A DNA stretch of 64,000 nt. It comes from Darksidea phi (Eukaryota > Ascomycota > Dothideomycetes > Pleosporales > Lentitheciaceae). Below are positions 12,367 to 22,323 of this stretch, piece after piece. Made by a program: the position numbers and the translations under genes. Location of the stretch: the NCBI GenBank assembly GCA_030770425.1, contig JASJFT010000069.1, positions 144,332-208,331 of the forward strand, in the 5' to 3' direction. The notes under the pieces are model-generated. The model was not told where the DNA came from and ran no database searches. It saw nothing but the letters and a program-made list of their open reading frames with translations. Within the stretch, counting starts at the first letter, position 1; each line of letters begins with the position of its first letter.

Positions 12367-13105
12367 ATGTGGCACCAGCCACACCTCTCTCACAACCCAG
12401 CAACAGCTCAATTCCTCCCACTCCTCACCTCCATCACAAATGCCGCCTCCAACAGCACCCGAGCGTGCGGCGTCGGCCCCGAATGTACGCTCTCACTCCC
12501 CACACACGCGCCCACTCGCGCAGCTCCTAGAGTGCAATTGAACGCACCACTGACGCCATCACAGTTGCAAAATACTACAAAGACGCTTCCACTTTCACAT
12601 GCATTTCAAATTTAGACATTAAGCTCGCCATAACCCGTCTAAACGACAACTACTGCGGCTGCCCCCACAGCAGCGACAAACCTAGCACCTCCGCCTACGC
12701 CCACATCTCGCCCCTCTCCCCGCCCTCACCCCCACCACACTCGTCCCCCAGCACACTAAACACCACCCCCGCGCTACCAGGCTTCTACTGCAAGAACAAA
12801 GGCCACATACCCGCCTACATCCCCTTCACCTCCGTCAACAACGGCATCTGCAACTACGAGCTATGCTGCGACGGGAGCGACGAATACAACAGCGTAGGCG
12901 GCACGCGCTGCAAGGACCGCTGCGCCAAGATCAGCAAGAAGTAGATGAAAGCAGATAAGGCAAGGCAGAAGAGTGTAGGTGCTGCAAATCAGAGAAGGAA
13001 GGAGCTTATGCTTAAAGCGGAGAGGTTAAGGAAAGAGGTCAAGGATAGGATTGCAACGCTCAAGGCGCAGATTTAGGGACGGGAGATTAGGGTTAAGGCG
13101 TTAAG
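12367..13105 (+). pseudogene. glucosidase II beta subunit relic (PRKCSH/Gtb1-like), disabled
   Basis: The intact family protein is the ER regulatory subunit of glucosidase II, which trims glucose from N-glycans. This copy keeps a leader-like N-terminus (QFLPLLTSITNAASNST), then GVGPE, an intron at 12485-12564, and AKYYKDASTFTCISN from 12565. Two LDL-receptor-A-like modules follow (ITRLNDNYCGCP; GFYCKNKGHIPAYIPF then CNYELCCDGSDEY). An in-frame TAG at 12942 follows AKISKK, where I recall a Trp or Glu-rich context in the family. Similarity continues past the stop (RQKSVGAANQRRKELMLKAE, then KEVKDRIATLKAQI) to a second TAG at 13074 and fades by about 13105. The acidic CDCPDGSDEP-type calcium site is degraded to CGCPHSSDKP. 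The retained intron means this was a genomic duplicate, not a retrocopy. The C-terminal two thirds are missing. Confidence 0.8.
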
Positions 13106-13108
13106 TAA

Positions 13109-13882
13109 GAATCAGCACTGGGTCTTACCAAACAAACAGACCGCCTACCTGCACTCTCAGGCCTTTGCAAACCTGTCCAGCACCTCCGCGGTGGTTACTT
13201 CGCAGGTCTCTTGGCCGACCCCATATGCATCGACCTTATGTGGCGCGTGAACACAATGAATCTGGATGCCTGCAATAGTGGACGTCCTATTGAATACCGC
13301 GGTCTCTCGTGGTCATGGGTATCCGTCGCAAGCACAGTCAGCTACCGGTCCGACATCACTGACTTCAGCGAATCCACCAACATCGTGCCTCTCGGTTGCA
13401 ATGTCGACACTATCAAAGCTCACATCGACCTCCCGGGCCGCAATCCCTTTGGCACAGTGAACTTTGCTATACTCAAAGCTCAAGCGTCGAGTACCACCGC
13501 GAGACTCCTCTACACATACGACTCATATTGGCATAGCCAAACCAACAAACATGATCCAACACGCTACAAGCTCGAAATAAACGCGCCGTGCGCGTATACC
13601 GCCAGTGGCACAGTCGGGATTACTTTCTTTGCCGACTATGCGCTTGGCGTGCAAGGCCCGCATCAGGTGCCTGAAGGCGAGGTCGTTGCGCTACTACTGG
13701 TACACCCAAAAGTCTCTCTAGTGCTATGGAGGAAGTCTTCCGAGACAGTCCAACCAATCGACAATGCGAGCAAGGGGACATGGGAGCGTATCGGTATCGC
13801 GCGTATATCGGAGAATCTGTGGGATTACTATCGTGTGGACTGGATGAGAGCTAGCTCGGTTGAGAGATTTTTGATCAGATGA
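13109..13882 (+). pseudogene. C-terminal fragment of a HET (heterokaryon incompatibility) protein
   Basis: The open frame from 13109 to the stop at 13882 carries the signature found downstream of the HET domain: TKQTDRLPALSGL, then YFAGLLADPICIDLMWRV, then RPIEYRGLSWSWVSV, and a C-terminal beta-rich stretch ending WDYYRVDWMRASSVERF. The N-terminal HET domain is absent. The frame is closed by TAA at 13106, and the sequence upstream belongs to the glucosidase II relic. ATG codons inside the fragment (for example 13211) could start a shorter product, but it would lack the known functional domain. I treat it as a truncated relic. HET proteins act in non-self recognition and programmed cell death in filamentous ascomycetes. 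Confidence 0.72.
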
Positions 13883-14142
13883 TCCGCCCTTCAAACATTG
13901 GGCTTGTTCATTTTCTGAAAAAGGAAACGGAAAGACATCGCCGATGCCCCGTCACATTCGTCCGCGTCCGATGAATTTTCATACCTCAATGTTGTTGGTG
14001 TATAATAAATGTCACTGCGTTACTCCTCTGTTGTGAGCGTATAGCCACTTACAGTACAGCGCACGTCTGTTTATCAACAAGCTGATAGTGTATGCTTAGC
14101 TAGTGGAAGGGTGCAAAGGATATGTCGACCGTGCTAACTCTA

Positions 14143-14360
14143 GATAGATGCTATCATTTTCTGCGTAGCTAGGTGTAACGGCTGAATAGCAAGCGGCAAA
14201 CAAGCGATTCCGCAACAGCTAAATCCTAGTAGAATATATATCGTATCCGTACAAATCGCACGTAAGCGTTAACAGCGTAGAAATCCTTCCGCGTTCCCAT
14301 CTTAGAAGGTTCCATGCAGGAGCATTTACTCTTTCTGGCGAAGGACTGTCTAATCGGGAA
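14143..14360. repeat. left arm of a near-identical inverted repeat
   Basis: About 218 bp that recurs as the reverse complement at 16752-16976. The arms differ by a few transitions (for example GCTAGGTGTAAC versus GCTAGATGTAAC) and an 8-9 nt indel near TTTCTGGCGAAGG. The arms enclose about 2.4 kb containing a tRNA-Lys gene and a dispersed repeat copy. No transposase frame is visible between them. Confidence 0.85.
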
Positions 14361-14404
14361 TTTTCTTTTTTTAAAAAAAAACCTAAAAAGTGTAAGGATA
14401 TTAA

Positions 14405-14850
14405 TATCAATTTGCGCTATTTAAACTATACTATATATATTACTCGCTCCCTCCCTTCCTGGTTCCCCCGAGCTCAGTAGCTGGCCTATATCGAGCTTAG
14501 CAGCTGGCCAATATCGACCTCGCGCAACCTCTGCGCGACCCTCTATAATATAATTTATATAAGGTTTCTTATATAAATTAGATCGTAGAGGGTCGTTAGG
14601 TAGTATTAAGGGCGCGAGGGTGTTCGCGGGTATTCACATACCAGTACGTGAAATTTTCTACGTCATATACTTGACAACCTTAATACTATTATATACTTAC
14701 CCTCTCGCTCTTCCTTCGTAGTAATCCAATAAGAACTATATAGCTTATACGACTAAGTAAGGTACCCTCCTAAGCTCGAAATAGGCCAGCCACTGAGCTC
14801 TGTATCAGCCAGCTGCTGAGCTCGATATAGGCCAGCTATTATATATTTAT
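14405..14850. repeat. dispersed repeat R1, copy A
   Basis: AT-rich block whose core (TAGGTAGTATTAAGGGCGCG, later TAAGTAAGGTACCCTCCTAA) recurs at 35030-35530. It carries multiple short units of the type CTCGATATAGGCCAGCTGCTGAG. The end around 14411-14470 is the reverse complement of the right end of copy B (35465-35530), so the element probably had terminal inverted repeats. Differences between copies are largely C/T and G/A transitions. Confidence 0.75.
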
Positions 14851-15042
14851 ACTATAAGTAACTACCCACTACATATAACTAAAATAATAGGGAAATACGA
14901 CGTGGTGGTGTTACTGTACGTGGTTGACTTTGGGTAGTTGATGGTTCTCGGACTTTTGTCCCTTCACTCGCGCCATACCCTAGGACCGGCCCCTACTCAG
15001 AACATGAAAAGAGGATGCTCAAGAGCAAAAAGAAAGCTTTTA

Positions 15043-15150
15043 AGCCCGACGTGGGGGTCGAACCCACAACCTTGAGATCGCAATGAATCAATCGTTTTGT
15101 GGGAACGTGGATCTAAGAGTCTCACGCTCTACCGATTGAGCTAGCCGGGC
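15043..15150 (-). tRNA. tRNA-Lys (CTT anticodon) with a 35-nt intron
   Basis: On the minus strand the 7-bp acceptor stem is GCCCGGC pairing with GTCGGGC. The D arm is GCTCAATCGGTAGAGC, the anticodon stem TGAGA/TCTCA and the loop CTCTTAA, giving anticodon CTT at positions 34-36. The T arm is GTGGGTTCGACCCCCAC. A 35-nt intron sits in the standard place after position 37; removing it leaves 73 nt with discriminator base T, as in yeast tRNA-Lys(CTT) to my recollection. It is the only RNA gene I could find. It lies inside the inverted-repeat pair 14143-16976. Confidence 0.93.
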
Positions 15151-16751
15151 TGGTTATTTGAATTATAAGATTTTTAGGAACTAATAAATATATATATATC
15201 GAGTAAGCGGTAGTGCACGAGAAAAGGATGTTCGGGAAAAATTCAAAAAGATTTCTTGGGCGGTCTTTGAAACATGGGTGATCAGGCGGTGTACGACGGT
15301 GGAGCTAGTTCGCGAAAATTTTTCCAACAATTTGCCTCACCACACACCTCCCAGTTACAACCGTCACAAACCTTCCACTATCCAACCTACATCTTCTCGG
15401 TTCGGCGCGTAAATTCTTTCTGTTTATAAATGGTGCGGCCGCGTTCAAGAAGCATTGCTTGATGAAGGCCATTGGGATGGGCATTTTAAAAAGATAGATG
15501 AGAAGTCCGTCGTGTCCGTCTGGAAGCCAGCATCAACATACGCCTCCTCTTAGCCAGAGATACAATCAGTGCTTCTTTATACGCGGTGAGGGTTGCTTCC
15601 CTAGCCAACTATCATTACCGTGCCCTATTGCGTGGCATCAAAGTTCAGACTTAATCCACTCTGTAATCCCAGGGCTATCATCCCTCAGGCGTGCGTAAAC
15701 GAAGCTATGCGCAAACTCTTATATAGGATTAGTCCTCAGATACTCCCATAGGTCAACACATCAAAACCTACATACTTTTCTCTTCACCTCTCCTTCCTCT
15801 CCACTGTACGCCCACGCTTTTCTTCCTCGACGGGCTCCCTTAGCCAATTCCAAATCTTTTCCATAAACTCCCCCGAGTTTTCCTTTTTAGACCATGTACC
15901 CTCCGTACTCGAGGCTACGGACTGTCGATGTGCGTCCCCCTCCTTCGTTGCTATATCTGCCTGATATCTCTTATACCGTTCCGCGAACCAGTCACTTCGC
16001 AATCGCCGCAAGCGCGGTCGATGAAACGCAGGGTTCTCTTGCTCCTGTTCTTGCTCGAAACGCCATTCTAGGTACCGACGTTGCTTGTTGCGGTAGTGCT
16101 GCAGCATTTGAACACCGTGAGACGTGGAAGATGGGGCGTCGTACCGGCCGAGGCGAAACAGTCCACTCGGTCTTGTTATACGTCGTCGTAGCTGGCGTAA
16201 TACGACTCGTAAGTTCTGCACAAGGTTACACTATCATTACGGCGGGATCCTGTGGGAAGTCTTCCATATCGTATGCCATGCTTCCGGCCCTAAAACTCAT
16301 AGGTGACCTGGTAGCGTATGAACTGACTTTAAATGCTATCGTAGAATATATGCGATAGCATCCTGCCAGCTCTCGCTTAATTATTTCTTCCCTCATTCTC
16401 TGGAAGTTGGTCACGAATTGCGCGTATACAATTTGACTGTGTGTACTCGGTGTTGCGGCACCGAAACCGGGCCTTACACTAGGACAGTGTATTGCAAGGG
16501 TTACCTTTCGCGTAACAACAATCCGAAAACCGCTCCACATGTGTCATCCTAGTTAATGCCCTCTCAACTCCATCTCAGCGCATTGCAGGATAAATTTGAA
16601 GACGCAGACACCAAGTAGGTCGTTCACAATGCATCGGACGCGCAACCTTTCGTATCGCCATCTGCACACTTCCCGTGAACACGAATCATCACATACGGTA
16701 CTACAATCCTAGCGGAAATCCACAAGCGTAGGGATCAGAGTCGCAAGATTT
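15151..16751. other. spacer between tRNA and right inverted-repeat arm
   Basis: Contains overlapping short frames on both strands (for example 15784-16221 minus and 15894-16358 plus). None has a recognised domain or splice-linked extension. I do not call a gene here. A degenerated transposable element interior is possible but unproven. Confidence 0.35.
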
Positions 16752-16976
16752 CCCGATTAGACAGTCCTTCGCTTAGAGCGCTAGAAAGAGTAAATGCTCC
16801 TGCATGGAACCTTCTAAGATGGGAACGCGGAAGGATTTCTACGCTATTAACGCTTACGCGCGATTTGTACGGATACGATATATATTCTACTAGGATTTAG
16901 CTGTTGCGGAATCGCTTGTTTGCCGCTTGCTATTCAGCCGTTACATCTAGCTACGCAGAAAATGATAGCATCTATC
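16752..16976. repeat. right arm of the near-identical inverted repeat
   Basis: Reverse complement of 14143-14360, about 225 bp, with an extra 8-9 nt relative to the left arm. Its outer end (GATAGCATCTATC) abuts repeat R2 at 16977. Confidence 0.85.
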
Positions 16977-17130
16977 GAGAATATTGGGTTTGGATTTGTA
17001 TAGTGGGAGTCTGTTTGTAAGGTCCGTACGAAGCATAGTAGGAGTTTGTACACAGTAGAGGTACTATACCCACGCCTTATATACAATAATAGAGCTGTAG
17101 AGCTATACACAGTAATACCGACGAGGCGAT
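16977..17130. repeat. dispersed repeat R2, copy A
   Basis: About 150 bp, including GGTCCGTACGAAGCATAGTA and ACAGTAATACCGACGAGG. It recurs as the reverse complement at 34500-34655, with a further partial copy at about 35780-35850. Copies A and B are in opposite orientation on either side of the P450 island. Confidence 0.8.
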
Positions 17131-17662
17131 GTTTCGAACATTGAAGCGGTTGGGAGACCAACAGCAGTAGCGATGAGTTAGCACACCCACACTATCGCCC
17201 ACAGTATAAAAATTGACTACGATGATACCAGCAACCCTACTCACATCTATCTCTTATCCTCAGCCAAATGAGAGAATATAGATGTTCCTAAGAAATTCAA
17301 AGAAGGCACGGACTAGGGCAACCGCATATCACGCGATCGGCACGGCTACAACAACACTGCCGGGCAGTACCGACCAACATAAGCATGCTCATCTTTCTAT
17401 CGATCCGTCTTCCAAAAGAAACGCCATCTCAAGCTTTTAGGCACCCATCATTCTCGATCAGTAAGCATAACTGCTATGTTCTTCCATAGTGTCCCGACTA
17501 GGTGGCTAAGTCTCGGAGTGGTCACCTCGATACGGGTAGTAGTTCAGTTGAGATATAGGTTCTACGAGCAGAAGAGTCAAATGCATTACATAGATATTTG
17601 GAGAAGCTTCTTCCCCAAGATAGCGGGCTAGTCTTTGTACGCCCTACGAGGGTACATCCAGA
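17131..17662. other. intergenic, no gene seen
   Basis: No supported coding segment. It lies downstream of the minus-strand P450 and leads into the 21-bp minisatellite. Confidence 0.4.
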
Positions 17663-17761
17663 CTCGAGGCTGGAGGAATCATACTCAAGGCTGGAGGAAT
17701 CATACTCAAGGCTGGAGGAATCATACTCAAGGCTGGAGGAATCATACTCAAGGCTGGAGGC
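17663..17761. repeat. 21-bp minisatellite
   Basis: Four near-perfect copies plus a partial copy of a 21-nt unit beginning GGCTGGAGGAATCATACTCA. The array lies immediately 3' of the P450 stop codon at 17804. Because 21 is a multiple of three the array stays open in several frames and creates artificial repeat peptides. I do not consider those coding. Confidence 0.9.
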
Positions 17762-17803
17762 CAGCGCAAGTACATTCTAGACCTCCTAATCTGTCCACAA
17801 ATG

Positions 17804-19759
17804 TTACATCCTCCGCCTCATCCTAATCCTTAAATCATCCTCCCCCACCACCCCCATAAGCCCAAACGTCGGCTTCTTATCCTCCACCCTCGGAAACCGC
17901 TGCCCGCTCTCCACCTCAAACTCATACAGCCCCAGCGCGGTCCCTACAAACCGCAGCGCCTCCTTGATCGCGACAAACCGCCCCGCGCACAGTGTCGCCC
18001 CGCCGCCAAACGGCCGGAAGCTCGTGTTCCGCTGCATGTCGTTCTTCTTCACGTGCATGAAGCGGTCGGGCCGGAACGTCTTGCTGTCGGCGCCATAGAC
18101 GTCCGGGTTCTCGTGCAGCGCGCGGTACGGCAGCATGATACGGTTGCCGGCACGCAGGAGCGTACCGTTGATGAGCGTGTCGCGCTCGATGTAGCGCATG
18201 GATGCGGAGCTTGTGTAGATGCGGAGCGTCTCGTTGAGCACGGAGGTAAGCAGCGGGCAGTGGTTTTGCAGATGCGACATGCTGGGGTCGGTGGTTTCGG
18301 CGGTCTCGGTGAGCACCTCATCGCGGATAGAGGAGTAGAGGGAGGGCGAGGTGAGGATGTGGCAGAGAGCCCAGAAGCAGAATTTGTAGGTGTTGCCGTT
18401 GACGCTGTGGTGTCCGGCGAGCCGTTAGTTAGGTGTGCCATAGTCTGCTCCCATGTAACCATCTAGTACACGCGAAACTGATCGTGGGATAGATAAAGGC
18501 ATTGTTGAAGATGGAAGGAACGGGGTGGAAAGGGAAAAACGAAACCTAAACCTACACAAAATAAATTATCAAAATGGCACTCGCCATCTCCCTCTCATTC
18601 AACCCTATCCTCCGGCTTTCCGTCTCCAAACTCCTCGTAAACCACGCCGCATCGCTCCTCTCCCCAATATCGCTCTCATAATACCTCGTCAACAAATCCA
18701 CAATGCCATCGCGCGCCGTCACCGCATCCGCGCTGAAGCGCTCCGGGTACCGGAACAGAATCTTCCACATGGCCTTGTCCAGCCCTTCGAACGTGGACAG
18801 CATGTCCGGTGTGATGTTCCACAGTTTCTCGCCCCAGTACACTTTCGTGCCGGCTTCGACGAGCACGCGGCCGCAGAGGTGGTACAGCGTCGTGCGGATG
18901 GTGCCGCCGTTTTCAGGCGTTAGCGAGGCGCCCATATGGGCGTCTTGGAGGAGCTGCGGCCACTGCAGGAGACGGTGGATGTAGTTCAGGAAAGTGTCTG
19001 TGATGGTGGTGACGTGCGAGTTTGGACCAGGTAGGAGCTGCTGGTGGTGGAAGTCGACAGCTAGCCCTACCAGGCTCTTCTGCTGTGGGTTGAGATTTTC
19101 AGAGTCGACCGTGTTTGGGAGGTAGGCGGGCGGAGCGGTGGTCATGGCGGTTACGACGGAGGGGGGTGTTCCGCAGGAGAGCATCAGGTCGGAGATGAAG
19201 ACGTGGAAGGAGAGGGTGGCGGTGTTTTTGTGGATGGAGACGACATCGTTGGGGTTGGTTATTATGTAGACGCCTTGGCCGGCCAGGGTTACTTTGAAGG
19301 GACGCCGATTGGAGTGGCGGCTGGAAATGGTGTCAGATGGGAGTTTGGTATGAGTGGAGTCGGCGGTTGTTTGTTTGGGAAGAAAGCATTTTTGTGTGCT
19401 GGGGTAGAGGGCAAACTTGCATTCCGGATTCGATGACGGCGTGGGAGTCATTGAAGAAGGATACAACGTGGCCTGGAACGTGCGATGAGTATGTTATGTC
19501 CCTTAGGAGAGAATAGAGGAAGCTCACCAAGCCCTGTTGAACTGTTAGATATGGCCGCGATGAACGGATGGGAATGCTACTCGCATGGTATATAGTACGG
19601 CAGCGTCGTCGCATCTTTCGGCCAAAGCAAAGGCACCAGGACAAATTTCCAAAGGTACCATAGTGACCACAGACTGAGAGGGGGCAGGATGATCGTCGAT
19701 GCATAGCGAAGGGGCGTATTTCGCGAAACCTCGTCGATGAGGGTGTTGGAAAATAACAT
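17804..19759 (-). CDS. cytochrome P450 A (532 aa), with a 6-nt microexon in my model
   Basis: Membrane-anchored ER monooxygenase. Minus-strand exons: 19759-19585, 19533-19528, 19472-19421, 19320-18556, 18404-17804. The N-terminal anchor is STIILPPLSLWSLWYLWKF. The Pro-rich hinge YYIPWLGH forms only if the intron 19534-19584 uses a GC donor and a 6-nt exon (GGCTTG) is included. NRRPFKVTLAGQGVYI forms only with a second GC-AG intron (19321-19420). Downstream landmarks are an I-helix region interrupted by intron 18405-18555 (IIYFV joined to VNGNTYKFCFW), ExxR (NETLR), FRPDRF and the heme loop FRPFGGGATLCAGR with Cys472. Total length suits the family. It is related to P450 D at 29862: the I-helix intron is at the same place and the flanking residues align. 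If the GC introns are not used, the gene would be broken at its 5' end. The substrate is unknown; the fold family is reminiscent of fungal CYP7/CYP8-like enzymes. Confidence 0.78.
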
Positions 19760-20630
19760 CTTGGGGTGAGCGGTGACTTCGGATTCTTTCCACGAGTAAC
19801 AGTGGTACATGGATGTCGCGATGAGTAGGAAGCGCGGGAAGACGAGTACCTAGCACGTCGAATCACAGGCTTAGACTTGGGAATGTGCCTTGTAGTGGTG
19901 CACGGGCACAGATGACGCCCGCCAGGCTTCGGATGAAGATGGCGTAGCATTCACTTGCTGCAATATCGATGCGGCGAAACCCGATTGAGAGTCTGTTGGA
20001 TGCGTCCTCCAACCCTTGCGAACGTCTCCACGTGTTCACTAACCAGCGCAGGAATTGTTAGCGCATCTTGTATCGGTCCCACATGCATGTCAATGCTAAA
20101 AACGGAAGGATTGGAGTAGGCGTTTGGCGATCACCGGTGGTCCACTCTGATCCTGTCATTCTCAATATCCGCTGACTGTCAAACACAGCCCAGATGCAAC
20201 GTAAGAATTGGAAGAATATCCTAGCCGGTCAAGTGACACGGGTCAATGTTCCACGGCACCCAGCCGGCATCCCGGCGTCATCACGTCACAAGGGCTCTGT
20301 ATTCTACGCATGCAATGCACGCAGTATTGATGCACCAAGTCCTCGGTACAGTGGCAATGCTGGAACATCCTCGCACGGAGCCTCGCTACGAGCTAATGGC
20401 CCCAAGTGAGGAGGGTGGTTCATCTATCTTGCAGGTCTTCGGTCTCCGGAGCCCGTGGCGCTTGGAATGGTTCAGCGGTTTGATACTCGCCGGGACGAGG
20501 CAGGACAGTATATTTACTGAACGGCACGAGAGCTAAAAAGACCATCATTTCTACAGCGGTCGTGCTGGTGCCACCTCCTCGCAAACTCACCTTTTGACAC
20601 TCCTCGTTGTTCTGCTACTTGTCTGCAATC
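19760..20630. other. intergenic between divergent genes
   Basis: Shared upstream region of P450 A (minus) and the rhodopsin-domain gene (plus). Short frames at 20194-20536 overlap in different frames and show no domain. No gene is called. Confidence 0.45.
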
Positions 20631-21949
20631 ATGGCCCAAATTCCTCCTGGTGTTGATCTGAATCTGATCCCAGCGGGCGTGCCGCCTCCGGGCGTCATAC
20701 CCGAAAATGGCGGCGGTTCTTATCTGGGAACCGCGATCGTGGCCATCGAGAGCGTTATGATGTTCTTTGCTGTTCTGGCTGTCACTGTCCGCATGATCGC
20801 GGGGTGGACGAGAAGAAGGAGCGCAACAGATGGATTGAGCGCGGCTGACTGTAGGTGGCGCCTGAGTTCTGCGTGGGAGCTTTCGCTGACATCTCCATTA
20901 GGGACATCGCTCAGTGCACTCATCATCTCTATTGCACAATCTGCGATTGTCATGACACGTAAGAGGGCTCCATCGCTTGCCGCAGACAACCTCTGACGTT
21001 CCTTCTCAGTGCACGCCTATGCACGGCACCAGTGGAATGTGGCCGTGGGCATGCTCACAGCAAGCTACTTCAAGCGCATCTTCATCCAAAATTTCATCGC
21101 CTGGCCGGCCATCTTCCTCGCCAAGATTTCCATTCTGCTCCTGTATTTCCGCCTCTTCCGGATCGAGGAGACGATCCGCTATGCTTGCTTCGCCGGCATG
21201 ATCTGGTGCGCAACGACATATCTGCCCAATATGGTCGTGGCGGGCTATTGGTGCAGTGCCCACGGCGGAGAGCAGTGGGACTTCAATGTCGGGATTCGAT
21301 GTGGCGAGAAAGGGCCGCTGAAGTGGCTTGTCACGTCCGCAGCCATGTCAGTGGTTCTGGATATCTACATCTTTGTGCTCCCGATTCCCGTAGTGCTTGG
21401 GCTCAAGCTGAGCAGCAAGAAGAAGCTTGGGCTTCTGTTCATCTTCACCACTGCGTCCTTGTAAGTCGTGGCATACCTATCGCTTCCTGCAGACGGCAGC
21501 CGCTGACTGGGAAATAGCGCCATTGTCTGCGCGGCCCTCACGCTCGTCTACCGGGTCAAGTTGCTTCTTTCAGACGACTCTATGTGGCTGAGCTCGCAGC
21601 TCTTCATCTGCAAGTGCGTATATCCTCGATGCTCGAGGTTGAAAACCGCAAATTCTGACTGCTTCCCAGTGGAGTTGAGAACTACATTTCCATCATCGTC
21701 GGTGCTCTTCCTGGCTGCAGCGGCTATTTCAAATCCCACATCAAGGAGTCGGCCTTCTTCATTTCCATCACGTCGCGCTTCACCGGCAGCAGGGGCACGT
21801 TGAAGGCACCTTCAAAGGAGAGGCCCAAGGTGTCCAAGGGCGCGTACAAGTTGCGCGAGTCCAGCAACGACACGGAATCACAGAGGGCGCTGAAGCCCGG
21901 CGCGGGAGTGATTGGCGTCATACACTCGTTCGAGGTGCGAGGAGGCTGA
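20631..21949 (+). CDS. rhodopsin-domain fungal integral membrane protein (367 aa)
   Basis: Exons: 20631-20850, 20902-20958, 21010-21460, 21518-21613, 21670-21949, all with GT-AG introns of about 51-57 nt. The spliced protein starts MAQIPPGVDLNLIP and has about seven hydrophobic helices. The first is LGTAIVAIESVMMFFAVLAV; the second is assembled across intron 2 (TSLSALIISIAQSAIVMTL). Family landmarks are HAYARHQWNV, WPAIFLAKISILLLYFRLF, an extracellular Cys-containing loop near YWCSAHGGEQW, and NGVENYISIIVGALPGC before a polar cytoplasmic tail. This is the fungal rhodopsin-domain (SAT4/PTH11-like) family, often found inside secondary-metabolite clusters and rarely characterised. It has no retinal-binding motif of true opsins that I can see. 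It is divergent from P450 A and upstream of the SDR in the same orientation. Confidence 0.88.
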
Positions 21950-22323
21950 ACGGCTGCGGCGGCCCAGTTGGTGGTCTGGCGCGTAGGGATTGGGATTGTC
22001 TTTCGGGCCGTCTATTTCGGCATGGGGGAAGAGGGGGGGGGGCGATGTGTTGAGTGGATATCTCGTGGTTCCACACCTCTGGGGATAGCTGCGAGCATGC
22101 GCGTGTAAATTAAAACGAGGAGACTGCATCAAATTCCGGTTCAAAATGTAAGACAACGGGAGCGGAAAGTCGGCTAGCCCAAGCGGGCCTAGCGCGCACG
22201 CTCCCGTGTCCTGTGCCACAATGCTCCTCGCCGCAATACCTGTGAAGCGGAATAGCAATTGTATAAGAATGGCTGCACGTCCTGGACTGCGAGGGCACTC
22301 CATCAGCATCCTAAGTCTCCGAA
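21950..22323. other. short intergenic region
   Basis: About 370 bp between the rhodopsin-domain gene and the dehydrogenase, including a G-run near 22025-22041. It presumably holds the promoter of the dehydrogenase. No small gene is seen. Confidence 0.5.

Noticed and set aside
15784..16358. Opposed 145-aa and 154-aa frames inside the inverted-repeat interval
   Set aside because: They overlap on opposite strands, lack family similarity and have no consistent start or splice evidence.
14143..16976. Autonomous DNA transposon with transposase
   Set aside because: No frame between the arms is long enough or carries a recognisable transposase motif.
17598..17826. Two overlapping frames with repeated peptides across the 21-bp array
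   Set aside because: They exist only because the repeat unit is a multiple of three. There is no flanking coding signal, and they run towards the 3' end of P450 A on the opposite strand.
18049..18466. Long plus- and minus-strand frames over the P450 A C-terminal exon
   Set aside because: Codon-bias shadows. The minus frame with the ExxR and heme motifs is the real one.
20631..21949. Terpene cyclase of the small seven-helix (Pyr4-like) type
   Set aside because: Landmarks HAYARHQWNV, LAKISILLLYFRLF and NGVENYISIIV fit the fungal rhodopsin-domain family, and the length (367 aa) is too great for Pyr4-like cyclases.
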